DNA of 58,456 bases from Anaerolineaceae bacterium (GTDB lineage Bacteria; Chloroflexota; Anaerolineae; JAAYZQ01): positions 1 to 58,456 of the forward strand of contig JAAYZQ010000239.1 of NCBI GenBank assembly GCA_012514775.1. Reading direction: 5' to 3'. Under the pieces are notes generated by a model. That model was not told where the DNA came from, made no database searches, and worked only from the letters and a program-made list of their open reading frames with translations. Position numbers and translations under genes: made by a program. Positions 19,120-28,921 of this stretch are shown piece by piece; position 1 is the first letter of the stretch; each line of letters begins with the position of its first letter.

Positions 19120-22100
19120 GTGAGCAGAGTGCCTGGTAGACTCTGGCTGGCGGCCAGCGTCCTCTTGGTCTTGTTTCTGGCCGGCCTCTTACAAAGCGCT
19201 GTCCTGGCCGCCCAGGATCCGATTCCCGAGCCGAAAGCACCCCTTCCGGCGCTCCCTGACGACGTCGCAAGCCGGGTCGAGCCTGGCCTGCTGAAACGCG
19301 TGTTGAGTGCAGGACCGGGCGAGGAGCACCGCTTCATCGTCGAGCTCAAGGATCAGGCAAACTTGACTTTGCTGCGTGGGCAGGTTGCTGGCCCCGAACA
19401 GGTAGTAGGCCTCCTGCAGGCCAACGCAGCGCGAAGCCAGGCGGGCGTTCTCTCTTTCCTGGCAACCGAGTCGGCCACCGGCCGGGTGAGCAATGTACGC
19501 TCCTTCTGGATCTTTAACGGGCTGGTCGTAACAAGCAGCACCGAGACTCTTCTCGCCCTGGCCGGGCGGCCCGACGTGGCCATGATCCGCGAGGACCGCT
19601 GGCGCCGGTGGGTCGACGCCACGTTCGAGCCCGCGGACCTGAGAGCCCAGTCCGATGCGCTCCCCTGGAATGTGTTGCGCATCGGCGCCGACCGCGTCTG
19701 GCACACACTGGCCATAAGCGGCACGGGCGTGACTGTGGCGATCATGGACACGGGCGTGGATTGGCAGCACCCAGCCCTGCAGGCGCAATACCGCGGTTAC
19801 AAGCCGGGCGGCCTCACCATCCACCAGGGCAACTGGTCGTGCACCACCACCGAGGGGGCCCTCTACCCCGTCGACGGATACGGGCATGGGACGCACGTGG
19901 CCGGCACCGCGCTGGGGCGTGCCGTCGGAGACGGCCAGGCCATTGGCGTGGCGCCCGGCGCGCAGTGGATCGCGGTCAAGATGCTGAACGATAGCGGGTA
20001 CGGCTACGATAGCTGGATCCACGCCGCTTTCGAGTGGCTCCTGGCCCCAGACGGCAATCCCACCCTGGCGCCCGACGTGGTGAACGCCTCGTGGGGCAAC
20101 GAAATTGGCGAGCTGGAAGTCTTTCGTGCCGACATCCAGGCCCTGCGAGCCGCGGGTATTGTCCCGGTGTTTGCCGCCGGAAACGCCGGCCCAGGAGCAG
20201 GGACGGTGGGCAGCCCGGCCAGCCTGGCGGAAGCCATCGCCGTGGGCGCCAGCGGGGATCTGGACCAGGTCTTGCCCTTCAGTGGCCGCGGCCCGTCGTT
20301 CTGGGCCGAGGTCAAGCCCGAGGTAGTCGCGCCAGGAATCGACATTCTCTCGAGCCTGCCGGGCGGAGCGTACGCCAGTGCCTATGGCACCTCTATGGCC
20401 ACACCCCACGTCTCGGGGCTGGCCGCGCTCCTCCTCCAGGCCGATGGAGGGTTGAGCGTGGACGCAGTCGAGGCACTGGTCACGGCCACGGCCTTGCCCC
20501 TGGGTGACGTTGTGCCCAACAACGACAGTGGCTGGGGGCGTGTCGACGCCTACCGTGCCGTGGCCACGGCCCTGCACGCCGGCACTATCGCCGGACAGGT
20601 GCGCAGCGCAAGCGATCAACGGCCGCTTCCCGATGCCCAGATCTCGGCATACGACGAGGAGGGCCAGAGACGAGCGGTGGCCCGGTCTGATGCCGGGGGC
20701 CTCTACAGCGTGGCGCTGCCGGCCGGGGTCTACCGGGTGAGCGGCGCAGCCTTTGGCTTTGACGCCCAGGCCATGCCGGGCGTTCTCGTGGAGGCCAATG
20801 CCACGGTCACGGTCGACTTGACCCTGGCACCGCTGCCCCTGGGCACCCTGGAAGGAGAGGTGCGCAACGCCGAGACGAATGAGCCGCTGAGCATCCAGAT
20901 CCTGGTGCGTGGGACGCCGGCCAGTGCCCGGAGCGACGCCGCAACCGGCCACTATCGCCTCGACCTGCCGGCGGGGATCTATGCCCTGGAGGCCCGTCAG
21001 AACGGGTACCGGCGCCTGGTGGATGAAGGCCTGGTCGTCCAGGCCGGCCAATCGGCACGCCACGACCTGCTCCTGACCCCGGCTCCCACGCTGCTCCTTG
21101 TCGACAGCGGCTGGTGGTACTATGATAGCCACGGGCGCACCCTGGCCCAGGCGCTTGAGGACAGCAATTACGTCCATGACCTGTGGCAGGTGCGCGCCTA
21201 CGAAGACGCGCCAGCCCTGGACGATCTGCTGCCCTACGACGCCGTTGTTTGGTCCTCGCCCCAGGACTCGCCGGCTTTGATCAACGCCGGCGACACCATC
21301 AGCAACTATTTGGGCGTAGGGGGACGCCTCCTCCTGACCGGGCAGGACGTGGGCTTCTGGGAGAGTGGCACGAGCGGCTTTATCTGGCACGAGTATTATG
21401 GCCGCCTGCTGCAGGCCGGGTTCCAGTCGGATGATGCCGGGCAGGGAGACGTGATGGGAACGCCCGGCAGTGTCCTGGATGGCGTGGTTTTACCCTTGAA
21501 TGGCCCGGACAGCGACCGCAACCAGGTGACGCCCGACTCGATCCGGGTCCTCGACACCCGCATAGCTTTGCTGTCCGGCCGGTACGTGGATGACGGGGGC
21601 GCGGCACTCCAGGCGGAAGGATGCCACTCGTACCGGGTCGTCTATCTGGCGGCCGGCCTGGAGGGCATGGGAGACAGGGCCAGCCGCGCGGCGGTGGTTC
21701 AGCGTGCCCTGGATTGGCTCGACAGGCCAGGCCTGGCAACGGGCGTCGATCTGTTTCCAGATCGCCAGGAACAGGCGTGGACCGAGGGCCCCTACCTCAC
21801 CTACCTGGTGACGGTGCGCAACATGGGCCAGACAACGGACCGCTTTTCCCTGGAGCTGTCCCCCTCCTCCTGGGCCACGTCCGTGTGGGATTCGAGCTTT
21901 CAGAGACAGATCGCTTTGACACCGGACCTTGAGGCGTGCGAGTGGTTCACCGCCGGCGTCAAGGTCGAAGTGCCGGCCGGCATCTCCTGGAACGCCAGCG
22001 ATACAGTTACACTCACCGCCCGCAGCCTGGCCGACCCCTCGCAGTCCGATGAGGTCACGCTGGTGAGCAAGGCACCCGCGCCCGTGCTGCTGGTCAACGA

Positions 22101-23457
22101 TCAGCGCTGGTACGACGTATCCGGTGCCTTTCGCCAGGCGCTGGAGGCCAATAGGATGCCCTACGATCTCTGGGAAGTGCAACCGACGGTAGGCCCGGCC
22201 GTCACCAACCTGCCATCCCTCGAGCAATTACAACACTACCGCCTTTTGTTGTGGTACACCGGTTACGATTGGTACTCGACCCTCGACGTCGAGGAAGAAA
22301 CACTGCTGGCCGGGTACCTCGACAGCGGGGGACGGTTGCTCTTTTCCAGCCAGGATTATTTGCAGACCAGGGGCCTGGAGTCTTTTGGACAGAATTACCT
22401 GGGGGTGGCCAGTGCCCAGCAGGAGCTGACGGCGACGCTGGTGCTTGGCGCCGTGGACAGCCCGGTGGGGGCGGCCATGCCCGCCGTGCAGCTCGTCTAT
22501 CCCTACGAGAACTGGAGCGATGCCCTGCGCGCCGCGGACCAGGCACAGCCGGCCTTCTGGGGGCAGCATGGGCAGCCGGTGGCGCTCAACCTGGCGCAAG
22601 GGCCGTGGAAAACGATCTACTTTGCCTTTTCCCTGGAGGCGCTGCCCGCGGCCGACATGGCCCGGGTGCTGGGCCGCGCCGTGGGCTGGCTCTCGCCCCT
22701 GGGGGATTCGAGTTTAGAGGTGGATCGAAGAACAGCCGGCCAGGGCCAGGAGCTGGCCTACACCCTCCACGTCCGGAACACGGGGCTGGCCCTGCTCACG
22801 AGCGTTAGCCTGTCCAACACCCTGCCCCTGTCCACCTCGTACGTGGCCGGCAGCCTGGAGGGGCCGGCCAGCTACGACCCGGCCGGCAGGCGCGTTACCT
22901 GGCAGGGAAGCCTGGCGCCCGGCCAGGATGTCGTGATCCGCTATCGCGTGCAACTGCACAGCCCCCTGCCGGAGGGGGCGGTGATCCACAACCGCGCCTG
23001 GCTGGCCGACGAGAGCGAGCTGTGGCTCGAGCGCGGGGCCAGCAGCCGCGTCGAAGCACCGGACCTGTCGGCGTCGACTCTGGCTGTGGAGCCGGCCAAA
23101 GGCCTTCCCGGGCAGGTGTTGACCTTCTCGTTTGCGTTGCGCAACGACGGGGTGAGGGTTGCCCAGGCCCGCCTGGTGGCGCCCTTTCCGCCCGGCGCTG
23201 CGTACCGGCCGGGCTCGGCCCTGGCTAGTAGCGGCACGATAAGCGAGGCGGCCAATGCGCTGGTGTGGAGTGGCAGCATCCAGCCGGGAGGCAGCGCGGC
23301 GGTCACGCTGCCGCTGGCAGCCCTGCCTGAGGCCGCGACCCGCTATCTGCCCTTGCGCTCCAGCCTGGAGGATGGTGCGGGTGGAGTCGAGACCCTGGAG
23401 GCCTATGCCTGGATCAAGGCCATCATGTTCATGCCGGTGATGTTCGAGGAGAACTAG
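19120..23457 (+). CDS. Giant secreted subtilisin-like (S8) serine protease
   Basis: The 1445-residue protein has a signal peptide (about 1-31), an inhibitor-I9-like prodomain (about 70-160) and an S8 domain (about 195-480). The catalytic residues are Asp210 (IMDTGVDWQHP), His256 (GYGHGTHVAGT), oxyanion Asn355 (AAGNAG) and Ser425 (GTSMATPHVSG). Two carboxypeptidase-regulatory-like beta repeats follow (about 490-650). Next are two GATase/DUF4350-like alpha/beta domains (about 655-870 and 985-1190), each beginning with LLVD/LLVND. At the C-terminus are DUF11-type beta domains. No sortase motif is visible. It probably degrades or processes extracellular protein. GTG start; GTG 19129 is also possible. 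Confidence 0.85.
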   Translation: MSRVPGRLWLAASVLLVLFLAGLLQSAVLAAQDPIPEPKAPLPALPDDVASRVEPGLLKRVLSAGPGEEHRFIVELKDQANLTLLRGQVAGPEQVVGLLQANAARSQAGVLSFLATESATGRVSNVRSFWIFNGLVVTSSTETLLALAGRPDVAMIREDRWRRWVDATFEPADLRAQSDALPWNVLRIGADRVWHTLAISGTGVTVAIMDTGVDWQHPALQAQYRGYKPGGLTIHQGNWSCTTTEGALYPVDGYGHGTHVAGTALGRAVGDGQAIGVAPGAQWIAVKMLNDSGYGYDSWIHAAFEWLLAPDGNPTLAPDVVNASWGNEIGELEVFRADIQALRAAGIVPVFAAGNAGPGAGTVGSPASLAEAIAVGASGDLDQVLPFSGRGPSFWAEVKPEVVAPGIDILSSLPGGAYASAYGTSMATPHVSGLAALLLQADGGLSVDAVEALVTATALPLGDVVPNNDSGWGRVDAYRAVATALHAGTIAGQVRSASDQRPLPDAQISAYDEEGQRRAVARSDAGGLYSVALPAGVYRVSGAAFGFDAQAMPGVLVEANATVTVDLTLAPLPLGTLEGEVRNAETNEPLSIQILVRGTPASARSDAATGHYRLDLPAGIYALEARQNGYRRLVDEGLVVQAGQSARHDLLLTPAPTLLLVDSGWWYYDSHGRTLAQALEDSNYVHDLWQVRAYEDAPALDDLLPYDAVVWSSPQDSPALINAGDTISNYLGVGGRLLLTGQDVGFWESGTSGFIWHEYYGRLLQAGFQSDDAGQGDVMGTPGSVLDGVVLPLNGPDSDRNQVTPDSIRVLDTRIALLSGRYVDDGGAALQAEGCHSYRVVYLAAGLEGMGDRASRAAVVQRALDWLDRPGLATGVDLFPDRQEQAWTEGPYLTYLVTVRNMGQTTDRFSLELSPSSWATSVWDSSFQRQIALTPDLEACEWFTAGVKVEVPAGISWNASDTVTLTARSLADPSQSDEVTLVSKAPAPVLLVNDQRWYDVSGAFRQALEANRMPYDLWEVQPTVGPAVTNLPSLEQLQHYRLLLWYTGYDWYSTLDVEEETLLAGYLDSGGRLLFSSQDYLQTRGLESFGQNYLGVASAQQELTATLVLGAVDSPVGAAMPAVQLVYPYENWSDALRAADQAQPAFWGQHGQPVALNLAQGPWKTIYFAFSLEALPAADMARVLGRAVGWLSPLGDSSLEVDRRTAGQGQELAYTLHVRNTGLALLTSVSLSNTLPLSTSYVAGSLEGPASYDPAGRRVTWQGSLAPGQDVVIRYRVQLHSPLPEGAVIHNRAWLADESELWLERGASSRVEAPDLSASTLAVEPAKGLPGQVLTFSFALRNDGVRVAQARLVAPFPPGAAYRPGSALASSGTISEAANALVWSGSIQPGGSAAVTLPLAALPEAATRYLPLRSSLEDGAGGVETLEAYAWIKAIMFMPVMFEEN

Positions 23458-23498
23458 GCGCGCACAAGCGGATGCCCGCGCCAACCCCCGCCGTTACT

Positions 23499-23527
23499 TT
23501 GCCTCACCCGCCCCGCCATGCTATAAT
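23499..23527 (+). promoter_or_regulatory. Sigma70-type promoter of the sucCD-kor-hdr unit
   Basis: TTGCCT (23499-23504), a 17-base spacer and a perfect TATAAT (23522-23527). The predicted start near 23534 gives a structured leader of about 168 bases before sucC. Confidence 0.7.
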
Positions 23528-23540
23528 AGCCGTACAGAGA

Positions 23541-23675
23541 TTCGCAAAGAGGCGGAACGTCGATGCGAAATGTGACTGGGCACACAGAGAACCCGCCCAG
23601 GCAGGAGTTGGGAGCCAGCAACGCCGCTCGGCCTTGAGCCGATAAAGCGGTGATACCTGGCTCCATGCTATTTTT
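23541..23675 (+). promoter_or_regulatory. Structured 5' leader of the sucCD-kor-hdr unit (candidate riboswitch or attenuator)
   Basis: Three consecutive hairpins can be read. P1 is TTCGCA/TGCGAA (23541-46/23564-69), and P2 is CTGGGC/GCCCAG (23576-81/23595-600). P3 is a three-tier stem: 8 bp at 23611-18/23657-64, 7 bp at 23622-28/23646-52 (one G-U), and 4 bp at 23629-32/23638-41 with a 5-base loop. P3 is followed at 7 bases by TTTTT (23671-75), as in an attenuator. I recognise no known riboswitch class. Confidence 0.45.
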
Positions 23676-23701
23676 ACCGGCTTGTACCACAGGAGGGGGA
23701 C

Positions 23702-24847
23702 TTGAAACTGCACGAGTACCAATCGAAGCGCGTTTTCGCGCGATACGGCGTGCCCATTCCCCAGGGTGACGTGGCGACCACACCCGAAGAGGCTCGCCGC
23801 ATCGCAGCCCGCCTGGGAAAGCGCGTGGTCATCAAGTCGCAGGTGCTGGTTGGCGGTCGCGGCAAGGCCGGCGGCATTCGCCTGGCAAACAATCCCGATG
23901 AAGCCGAGGACATTGCCGACCAGATCCTGGGGATGAACATCAAGGGCTTGACGGTCAAGAAGGTCCTGATCGACGAGGCCGCAGCCATAGCCACCGAGAT
24001 CTATTTGGGGGTCGTCATCGATCGTGCGCAACACCGGCCGGTGATGATGGCCTCCTCTGAAGGAGGGGTCGAGATCGAGGAGGTTGCCCGCGTCACACCC
24101 GAGCGCATCTTTCGCATCAGCATCGACCCATCCCTCGGCTTGCAGCAGTACCAGGGGCGCGAGCTGGCCTTTTCCATCGGGCTGCCCAAGGACCTCGTTT
24201 CGTCTTTCGTCAAGATTGCCCAGGGCCTGTATCAGACCTTCTTGGACTGCGACGCCTCCCTGGCCGAGATCAACCCCCTGGTGGTCACGGGTGAAGGCAA
24301 ACTGCTGGCCGTCGATGGCAAGATCCTGCTGGACGACAATGCTCTCTTCCGCCACTTTGAGCTCGCCGAGATGAGGGACGCCGACGAGGAATCGCCCGAG
24401 GAACAGGAAGCGCGCCGCCACGGGCTAAGCTATGTGAAGCTCGACGGCGAGATTGGCTGCATGGTCAACGGCGCCGGCCTGGCCATGGCCACCATGGACA
24501 TCATCAAGCTCTATGGCGGCGAGCCGGCAAACTTTCTTGACATCGGCGGCGGCGCCCAGGCCGACAAGGTCGCGGCGGCCCTGCGCATTATCCTTTCCGA
24601 CCCCAACGTCAAGGCAGTCCTGTTCAACATCTTTGGTGGCATCACCCGCTGCGACGAGGTGGCCAAGGGCATCCTGGAGGCTCTGAACAGCTTTCAGACC
24701 GACGTGCCCATGGTCGCGCGCCTGGTGGGCACCAACGAAGAGGAAGGCCGGCGCATCCTGGCCGAAGCGCACATGATGACCGCCGCCACACTGGCAGAAG
24801 CCGCCGAAAAAGCCGTTGCCTCGGCCCACGGGAGGGCGTCGAAATGA
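23702..24847 (+). CDS. sucC: Succinyl-CoA synthetase (ADP-forming), beta subunit
   Basis: The 381-residue ATP-grasp protein starts [19 protein letters not shown], the family hallmark. It also has [15 protein letters not shown] (nucleotide binding), the acidic metal site in [10 protein letters not shown], and the CoA-ligase motif [13 protein letters not shown] with [16 protein letters not shown]. With SucD it converts succinyl-CoA to succinate with ATP formation, or the reverse. The TTG start has AGGAGGGG just upstream. It is the first gene of the large energy unit and overlaps sucD by 4 bases. Length is close to the usual 385-400. Confidence 0.95.
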   Translation: MKLHEYQSKRVFARYGVPIPQGDVATTPEEARRIAARLGKRVVIKSQVLVGGRGKAGGIRLANNPDEAEDIADQILGMNIKGLTVKKVLIDEAAAIATEIYLGVVIDRAQHRPVMMASSEGGVEIEEVARVTPERIFRISIDPSLGLQQYQGRELAFSIGLPKDLVSSFVKIAQGLYQTFLDCDASLAEINPLVVTGEGKLLAVDGKILLDDNALFRHFELAEMRDADEESPEEQEARRHGLSYVKLDGEIGCMVNGAGLAMATMDIIKLYGGEPANFLDIGGGAQADKVAAALRIILSDPNVKAVLFNIFGGITRCDEVAKGILEALNSFQTDVPMVARLVGTNEEEGRRILAEAHMMTAATLAEAAEKAVASAHGRASK

Positions 24848-25710
24848 GCATCCTGGTTGACAAAGACACGCGATTGGTCGTGCAGGGCATCACCGGCCGG
24901 GAAGGCGAGTTCCACACGCGGCAGATGCTGGAGTATGGCACCAAGGTGGTCGCCGGGGTCACGCCCGGCAAGGGCGGCGGCTGGGTGGCCGGAGTGCCGG
25001 TTTTTGACACGGTGCGCGAAGCCGTGGAAGCGACGGGCGCCAACGCCTCAATCTCTTATGTGCCCGCCCGCTTTGCGTCCGACTCGATCCTGGAAGCAGC
25101 CGATGCGGGCATCGGGGTCATTGTCTGCATCACCGAAGGCATTCCCGTCCTGGACATGATCCGGGTGCGGGCGCACCTGGATTGTCTGCCCACGCGCCTC
25201 ATCGGGCCCAACTGCCCCGGGATCATCACCCCGAACGAGGCCAAGGTGGGCATCATGCCCGGCCACATCCACCGGCCTGGCCCCGTCGGCGTGGTCTCGC
25301 GCAGCGGCACGTTGACTTACGAGGTGGTGTATGCCCTCTCGGAGCGGGGCATGGGCCAATCGACGGCCATCGGTATTGGCGGAGATCCCATCATCGGCAC
25401 TGACTTTATTGACGTTCTGAAGCTCTTCGAAGAGGATCCGCAGACGAGCCAGGTGGTCCTCATTGGCGAGATCGGAGGAACTGACGAACAGCGAGCGGCC
25501 GAGTTTATTGCCCGCCACATGAGCAAGCCGGTCACTGCCTTTATCGCCGGGCAGACGGCACCCCCCGGCAAACGTATGGGCCATGCCGGAGCCATCATTG
25601 AGGGCGGCGAAGGCACGGCCGCCGAAAAGATCACTGCCTTTGAAAACGTCGGCGTCCGCGTAGCGCGCCATCCTGGCGAGATTGCAGATCTGGTCGCCGG
25701 AAGAGCCTGA
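24844..25710 (+). CDS. sucD: Succinyl-CoA synthetase, alpha subunit
   Basis: The 288-residue CoA-binding protein starts [20 protein letters not shown]. It carries the CoA site (GVTPGKGG) and the catalytic phospho-His in [18 protein letters not shown] (His near residue 245). Its length fits the family. It forms a complex with SucC. The gene is followed after 46 bases by korD, and together they link succinyl-CoA to 2-oxoglutarate metabolism. Confidence 0.95.
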   Translation: MSILVDKDTRLVVQGITGREGEFHTRQMLEYGTKVVAGVTPGKGGGWVAGVPVFDTVREAVEATGANASISYVPARFASDSILEAADAGIGVIVCITEGIPVLDMIRVRAHLDCLPTRLIGPNCPGIITPNEAKVGIMPGHIHRPGPVGVVSRSGTLTYEVVYALSERGMGQSTAIGIGGDPIIGTDFIDVLKLFEEDPQTSQVVLIGEIGGTDEQRAAEFIARHMSKPVTAFIAGQTAPPGKRMGHAGAIIEGGEGTAAEKITAFENVGVRVARHPGEIADLVAGRA

Positions 25711-25756
25711 GAAAGCGGTCGCCGAAGTGGATTCGAAGTGGAATCGAGGAGGGACT

Positions 25757-26065
25757 GTGACATATTGGAGACAACCCCTGGATCGCAGTCGCGTCCGGGT
25801 CCCCCAGGGCATCGTCCACATCATCGAGGAACGATGCAAAGGATGCGGCTTTTGTGTCGAGTTCTGCCCGCGGCACGTCCTGGTCATGTCCCAGCAGACC
25901 AACGCCAAGGGCTACCACCCCCCAGAGCTTGTCGATGATTCCGGGTGCGTGAACTGCGGCCTCTGCGCGCTGATCTGTCCCGACTTTGCCATCTATGTCG
26001 AGGACGGCGGCATGCACGCCCCGGAACACGTGGAGCCTGTCCACAGGATCGAGGTGAAGGAATGA
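25757..26065 (+). CDS. korD: 2-oxoacid:ferredoxin oxidoreductase, delta (ferredoxin-like) subunit
   Basis: The 102-residue protein has two [4Fe-4S] motifs, CKGCGFCVEFCP and CVNCGLCALICP, in the layout of KorD/PorD subunits. It passes electrons from the thiamine-diphosphate centre of KorB to soluble ferredoxin. The GTG start has GAGGAGGG upstream. It overlaps korA by 4 bases (ATGA), which supports cotranslation. Confidence 0.9.
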   Translation: MTYWRQPLDRSRVRVPQGIVHIIEERCKGCGFCVEFCPRHVLVMSQQTNAKGYHPPELVDDSGCVNCGLCALICPDFAIYVEDGGMHAPEHVEPVHRIEVKE

Positions 26066-27306
26066 GCGAACCCAAAGGCCTGTTGACCGGCGCACACTTT
26101 ATGCTCGGCGATCACGCCGCCGCCGAAGGAGCCCTGCTGGCCGGCTGCCGTTTCTTTGCCGGCTATCCAATCACCCCCGCCACCGAGATCGCGGAACGCA
26201 TGTCGGTCCGGATGCCCCAGGTGGGCGGCGTTTACATCCAGATGGAAGACGAGCTGGCCTCCATGAACGCCATCCTGGGCGGCTCCTGGGCCGGCGTCAA
26301 GTCGATGACGGCCACCAGCGGCCCTGGCTTTTCGCTCATGATGGAGAACCTGGGCCTGGGCATGATGCTAGAGACGCCCTGCGTCCTGGTCAACGTCCAA
26401 CGCGGCGGGCCGTCCACCGGTTTGCCAACGCTGGTGGGCCAGCAGGACATGATGCAGGCGCGCTGGGGCTCCCACGGCGACTACGAGATCATTGCCCTGT
26501 GCCCCACGTCGCCCCAGGAGTTCTTTGACCTGACCGTCCACGCCTTTAACCTCTCGGAGAGATACCGGCTGCCGGTGTTGGTCATGGCCGACGCCGAGGT
26601 GGGGCACATGACCGAAAAGGTCGTGATCCCGCACCCGGACGAGATCGAGATCGTGGAGCGCCCCCAGGTCCGCAGGGGAGACATCGAGCCCGATCATTTC
26701 CGTATCTTTCGCGACCGCTCCGGGAGCGACGACAACGGCTACATCTCGCCCATGGTGGCGGCGGGCGAGGGCTATCGCATCCACGTCACCGGCCTGACAC
26801 ACGACGAGCGGGGCTACCCGGCAATGAACGCCGAGGCCCAGGAATGGAACATCGAGCGGCTGGTGAACAAGATCCGCATGCACCGCGACGACATCATCAA
26901 GGTGGAGGGTCAGAACCTTGAGGACGCCGAAGTGGTCGTCGTGTCCTACGGTATCTCGGCCCGAACGTCTCTGTGGCCCATCGAGCAGGCACGCAATGAA
27001 GACATCCGCGTGGGCTACCTGCGCCTCATCACTGCCTGGCCCTTCCCCGACGAGATCATCCGCAAGCTGGCCAAGCAGGTGCGCGCCTTTGTCGTGCCCG
27101 AGATCAACATGGGACAGATGGTGCGCGAGGTGGAACGCTGTGCCTGTGGCCAGGCCCTGGTGCTGGGCGCCAACCGCCCCGGGGGCGACATCCTGGAAGC
27201 GGACCTGGTGCTGAACACCATCCGCCGGGCAGCGGGCCGGGAGGTCGAGATGGAAGCAAGGCCACGCAGGGCCATAAGTCTCCTGGGTGGGGCCGAGGAG
27301 GAATAG
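26062..27306 (+). CDS. korA: 2-oxoglutarate:ferredoxin oxidoreductase, alpha subunit
   Basis: The 414-residue protein has the pyrimidine-binding region of 2-oxoacid:ferredoxin oxidoreductases (FFAGYPITPATEIAERM) and VQRGGPSTGLPTLVGQQDM, the conserved substrate-side loop. A transketolase-C-like domain follows (about 280-390). The 2-oxoglutarate assignment rests on the KorA-type loop and on sucCD next door; other 2-oxoacids are possible. It acts with KorB/KorC/KorD in the cytoplasm. Confidence 0.88.
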   Translation: MSEPKGLLTGAHFMLGDHAAAEGALLAGCRFFAGYPITPATEIAERMSVRMPQVGGVYIQMEDELASMNAILGGSWAGVKSMTATSGPGFSLMMENLGLGMMLETPCVLVNVQRGGPSTGLPTLVGQQDMMQARWGSHGDYEIIALCPTSPQEFFDLTVHAFNLSERYRLPVLVMADAEVGHMTEKVVIPHPDEIEIVERPQVRRGDIEPDHFRIFRDRSGSDDNGYISPMVAAGEGYRIHVTGLTHDERGYPAMNAEAQEWNIERLVNKIRMHRDDIIKVEGQNLEDAEVVVVSYGISARTSLWPIEQARNEDIRVGYLRLITAWPFPDEIIRKLAKQVRAFVVPEINMGQMVREVERCACGQALVLGANRPGGDILEADLVLNTIRRAAGREVEMEARPRRAISLLGGAEEE

Positions 27307-27309
27307 AGC

Positions 27310-28881
27310 ATGCGCGAAGAAGAGATGCATCGCAGTGAACGCCTGAAACACCTGGGCTACGAGCCCCCGGATCAGAGTGATTGGGTCACCGGCCTGCACC
27401 CCATGGATGCACTGCTCCGCGGCGAGCGGCTGCCCCACATCTGGTGCCAGGGCTGCGGGCTGGGAACGGCACTGACCACCTTTATCAGCGCCCTCCAATG
27501 GCTGGAAAAGAACCGGGGCTGGGATATGGACAAGGTGGCCGTCGTCTCGGGCATCGGCTGCACGGGACGCATCGCCGGCTACGTGCGGCTCGACTCGTTC
27601 CACACGACCCACGGCCGGGCCCTGCCCTTTGCCACCGGGCTCAAGCTGGCCAACCCCGAACTCAAGGTCGTCGTCCTTTCAGGCGACGGCGACATCGCCG
27701 GCATCGGCGGCAATCACCTCATCCACGCCGCGCGGCGCAACCTGAACATCACGATCATCTGTGTCAACAATTTCAACTATGGTATGACGGGCGGCCAGGT
27801 GAGCGCCACCACACCCCACGAGGCTCGGGCCGTGACCAGCCAGTATGGCAACTTTGAGTATCCCTTCAACCTGCCCTACCTGGCCGCGGCCAGCGGCGCG
27901 TCGTTTGTGGCCCGCTGGACGGTGCTTCACGCGCGCCGGCTGGAATGGACGCTGCGCGAGGCACTCCAGCATCCGGGCTTTGGCTTCGTAGAGGTCATTG
28001 CTCCCTGCTCCACGGCCTATGCCCGCTGGAACCGCGAAGGCACCGGCCTGGACCCGGAGCAACTGCGCCGCCGCGGTCTGGAAGTTATGAAACACTACCA
28101 GAATGTGGGCCGTATCAGCCACGGCACCCATCCCAAGGACGCCGGTGTGGTAGTGGACGGCAACGGCCTCATCACCGAGATCGTGGAAGGCAAGTTCGTC
28201 GAGGACCGCAAGCCCGACCTGCAGTCGGCCCTCGATACGCTCCTGGTGAAGGGCGAAAAGTGGTGGCAGGCCGAGAAAAAGACCATCGACGACAGGCCGA
28301 ACCTACCCAAGCGGACGGAGCCGCTGCCGCGAACCGAGGTGCAACTGGGCGGGTTTGGCGGCCAGGGCATCATCAGCGCCGGCAAGATCATCGGCCAGGC
28401 GGGGGCCATCTACGATGGGCTGGAGGTCTGTTTCACCCAGAGCTATGGCCCCGAGGCCCGGGGCGGCGCCGCCGGATCGCAGGTGGTCCTTTCCACAGAT
28501 CCGATCCACCATCCACACCTCATCCAGCCGACGAGCATGATCATTATGTCCCAGAGCGCCTATGACAAGTACCTGCCAACCCTTGCGCCGGGCGGCATCC
28601 TGCTGGTGGATGATGGGCTCGTGTCAATGCCCGCCGAACACCGCACGGACATCGGTACCTATGGCATGCCCGCCACCCGGATTGCCGAAGAGCTGGGCAA
28701 CAACCGCGCGGCCAACACCGTCATGCTCGGGTTCTGGACGGCGGCCATCGGCGCGGTTAGCGAAGCAGCCATGCGTCAGGCAGTTGCCGAGTCGGTCCCG
28801 TCAAAGACCGTCGAGGTGAACATGAAGGCCTTTGACATCGGCTTCCAGCGAGGATTGGAAGTAGCAGCCAGGGACAAGTAG
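27310..28881 (+). CDS. korB: 2-oxoglutarate:ferredoxin oxidoreductase, fused beta and gamma subunits
   Basis: The 523-residue protein joins two subunits. Residues 1 to about 300 are the thiamine-diphosphate-binding beta subunit (WCQGCGLGT, then the metal motif SGDGDIAGIGGNH with NNFNYGMTGGQ). Residues about 340-523 are the gamma subunit (VQLGGFGGQGIISAGKIIGQ, TQSYGPEARGGAAGSQVVLS). KorB and KorC are usually separate genes, so the fusion keeps them in one chain. The ATG is followed by a non-conserved stretch of about 20 residues. The 40-base gap to the next gene contains its ribosome site. Confidence 0.9.
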   Translation: MREEEMHRSERLKHLGYEPPDQSDWVTGLHPMDALLRGERLPHIWCQGCGLGTALTTFISALQWLEKNRGWDMDKVAVVSGIGCTGRIAGYVRLDSFHTTHGRALPFATGLKLANPELKVVVLSGDGDIAGIGGNHLIHAARRNLNITIICVNNFNYGMTGGQVSATTPHEARAVTSQYGNFEYPFNLPYLAAASGASFVARWTVLHARRLEWTLREALQHPGFGFVEVIAPCSTAYARWNREGTGLDPEQLRRRGLEVMKHYQNVGRISHGTHPKDAGVVVDGNGLITEIVEGKFVEDRKPDLQSALDTLLVKGEKWWQAEKKTIDDRPNLPKRTEPLPRTEVQLGGFGGQGIISAGKIIGQAGAIYDGLEVCFTQSYGPEARGGAAGSQVVLSTDPIHHPHLIQPTSMIIMSQSAYDKYLPTLAPGGILLVDDGLVSMPAEHRTDIGTYGMPATRIAEELGNNRAANTVMLGFWTAAIGAVSEAAMRQAVAESVPSKTVEVNMKAFDIGFQRGLEVAARDK

Positions 28882-28921
28882 CAGATAGCTGGCCTGCTGC
28901 TCCTACATGAGGAGGGACGAG

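Noticed and set aside
19189..21390. 733-codon frame antisense to the subtilase
   Set aside because: The + strand frame has the full catalytic set of an S8 protease; the antisense frame has no recognisable motif.
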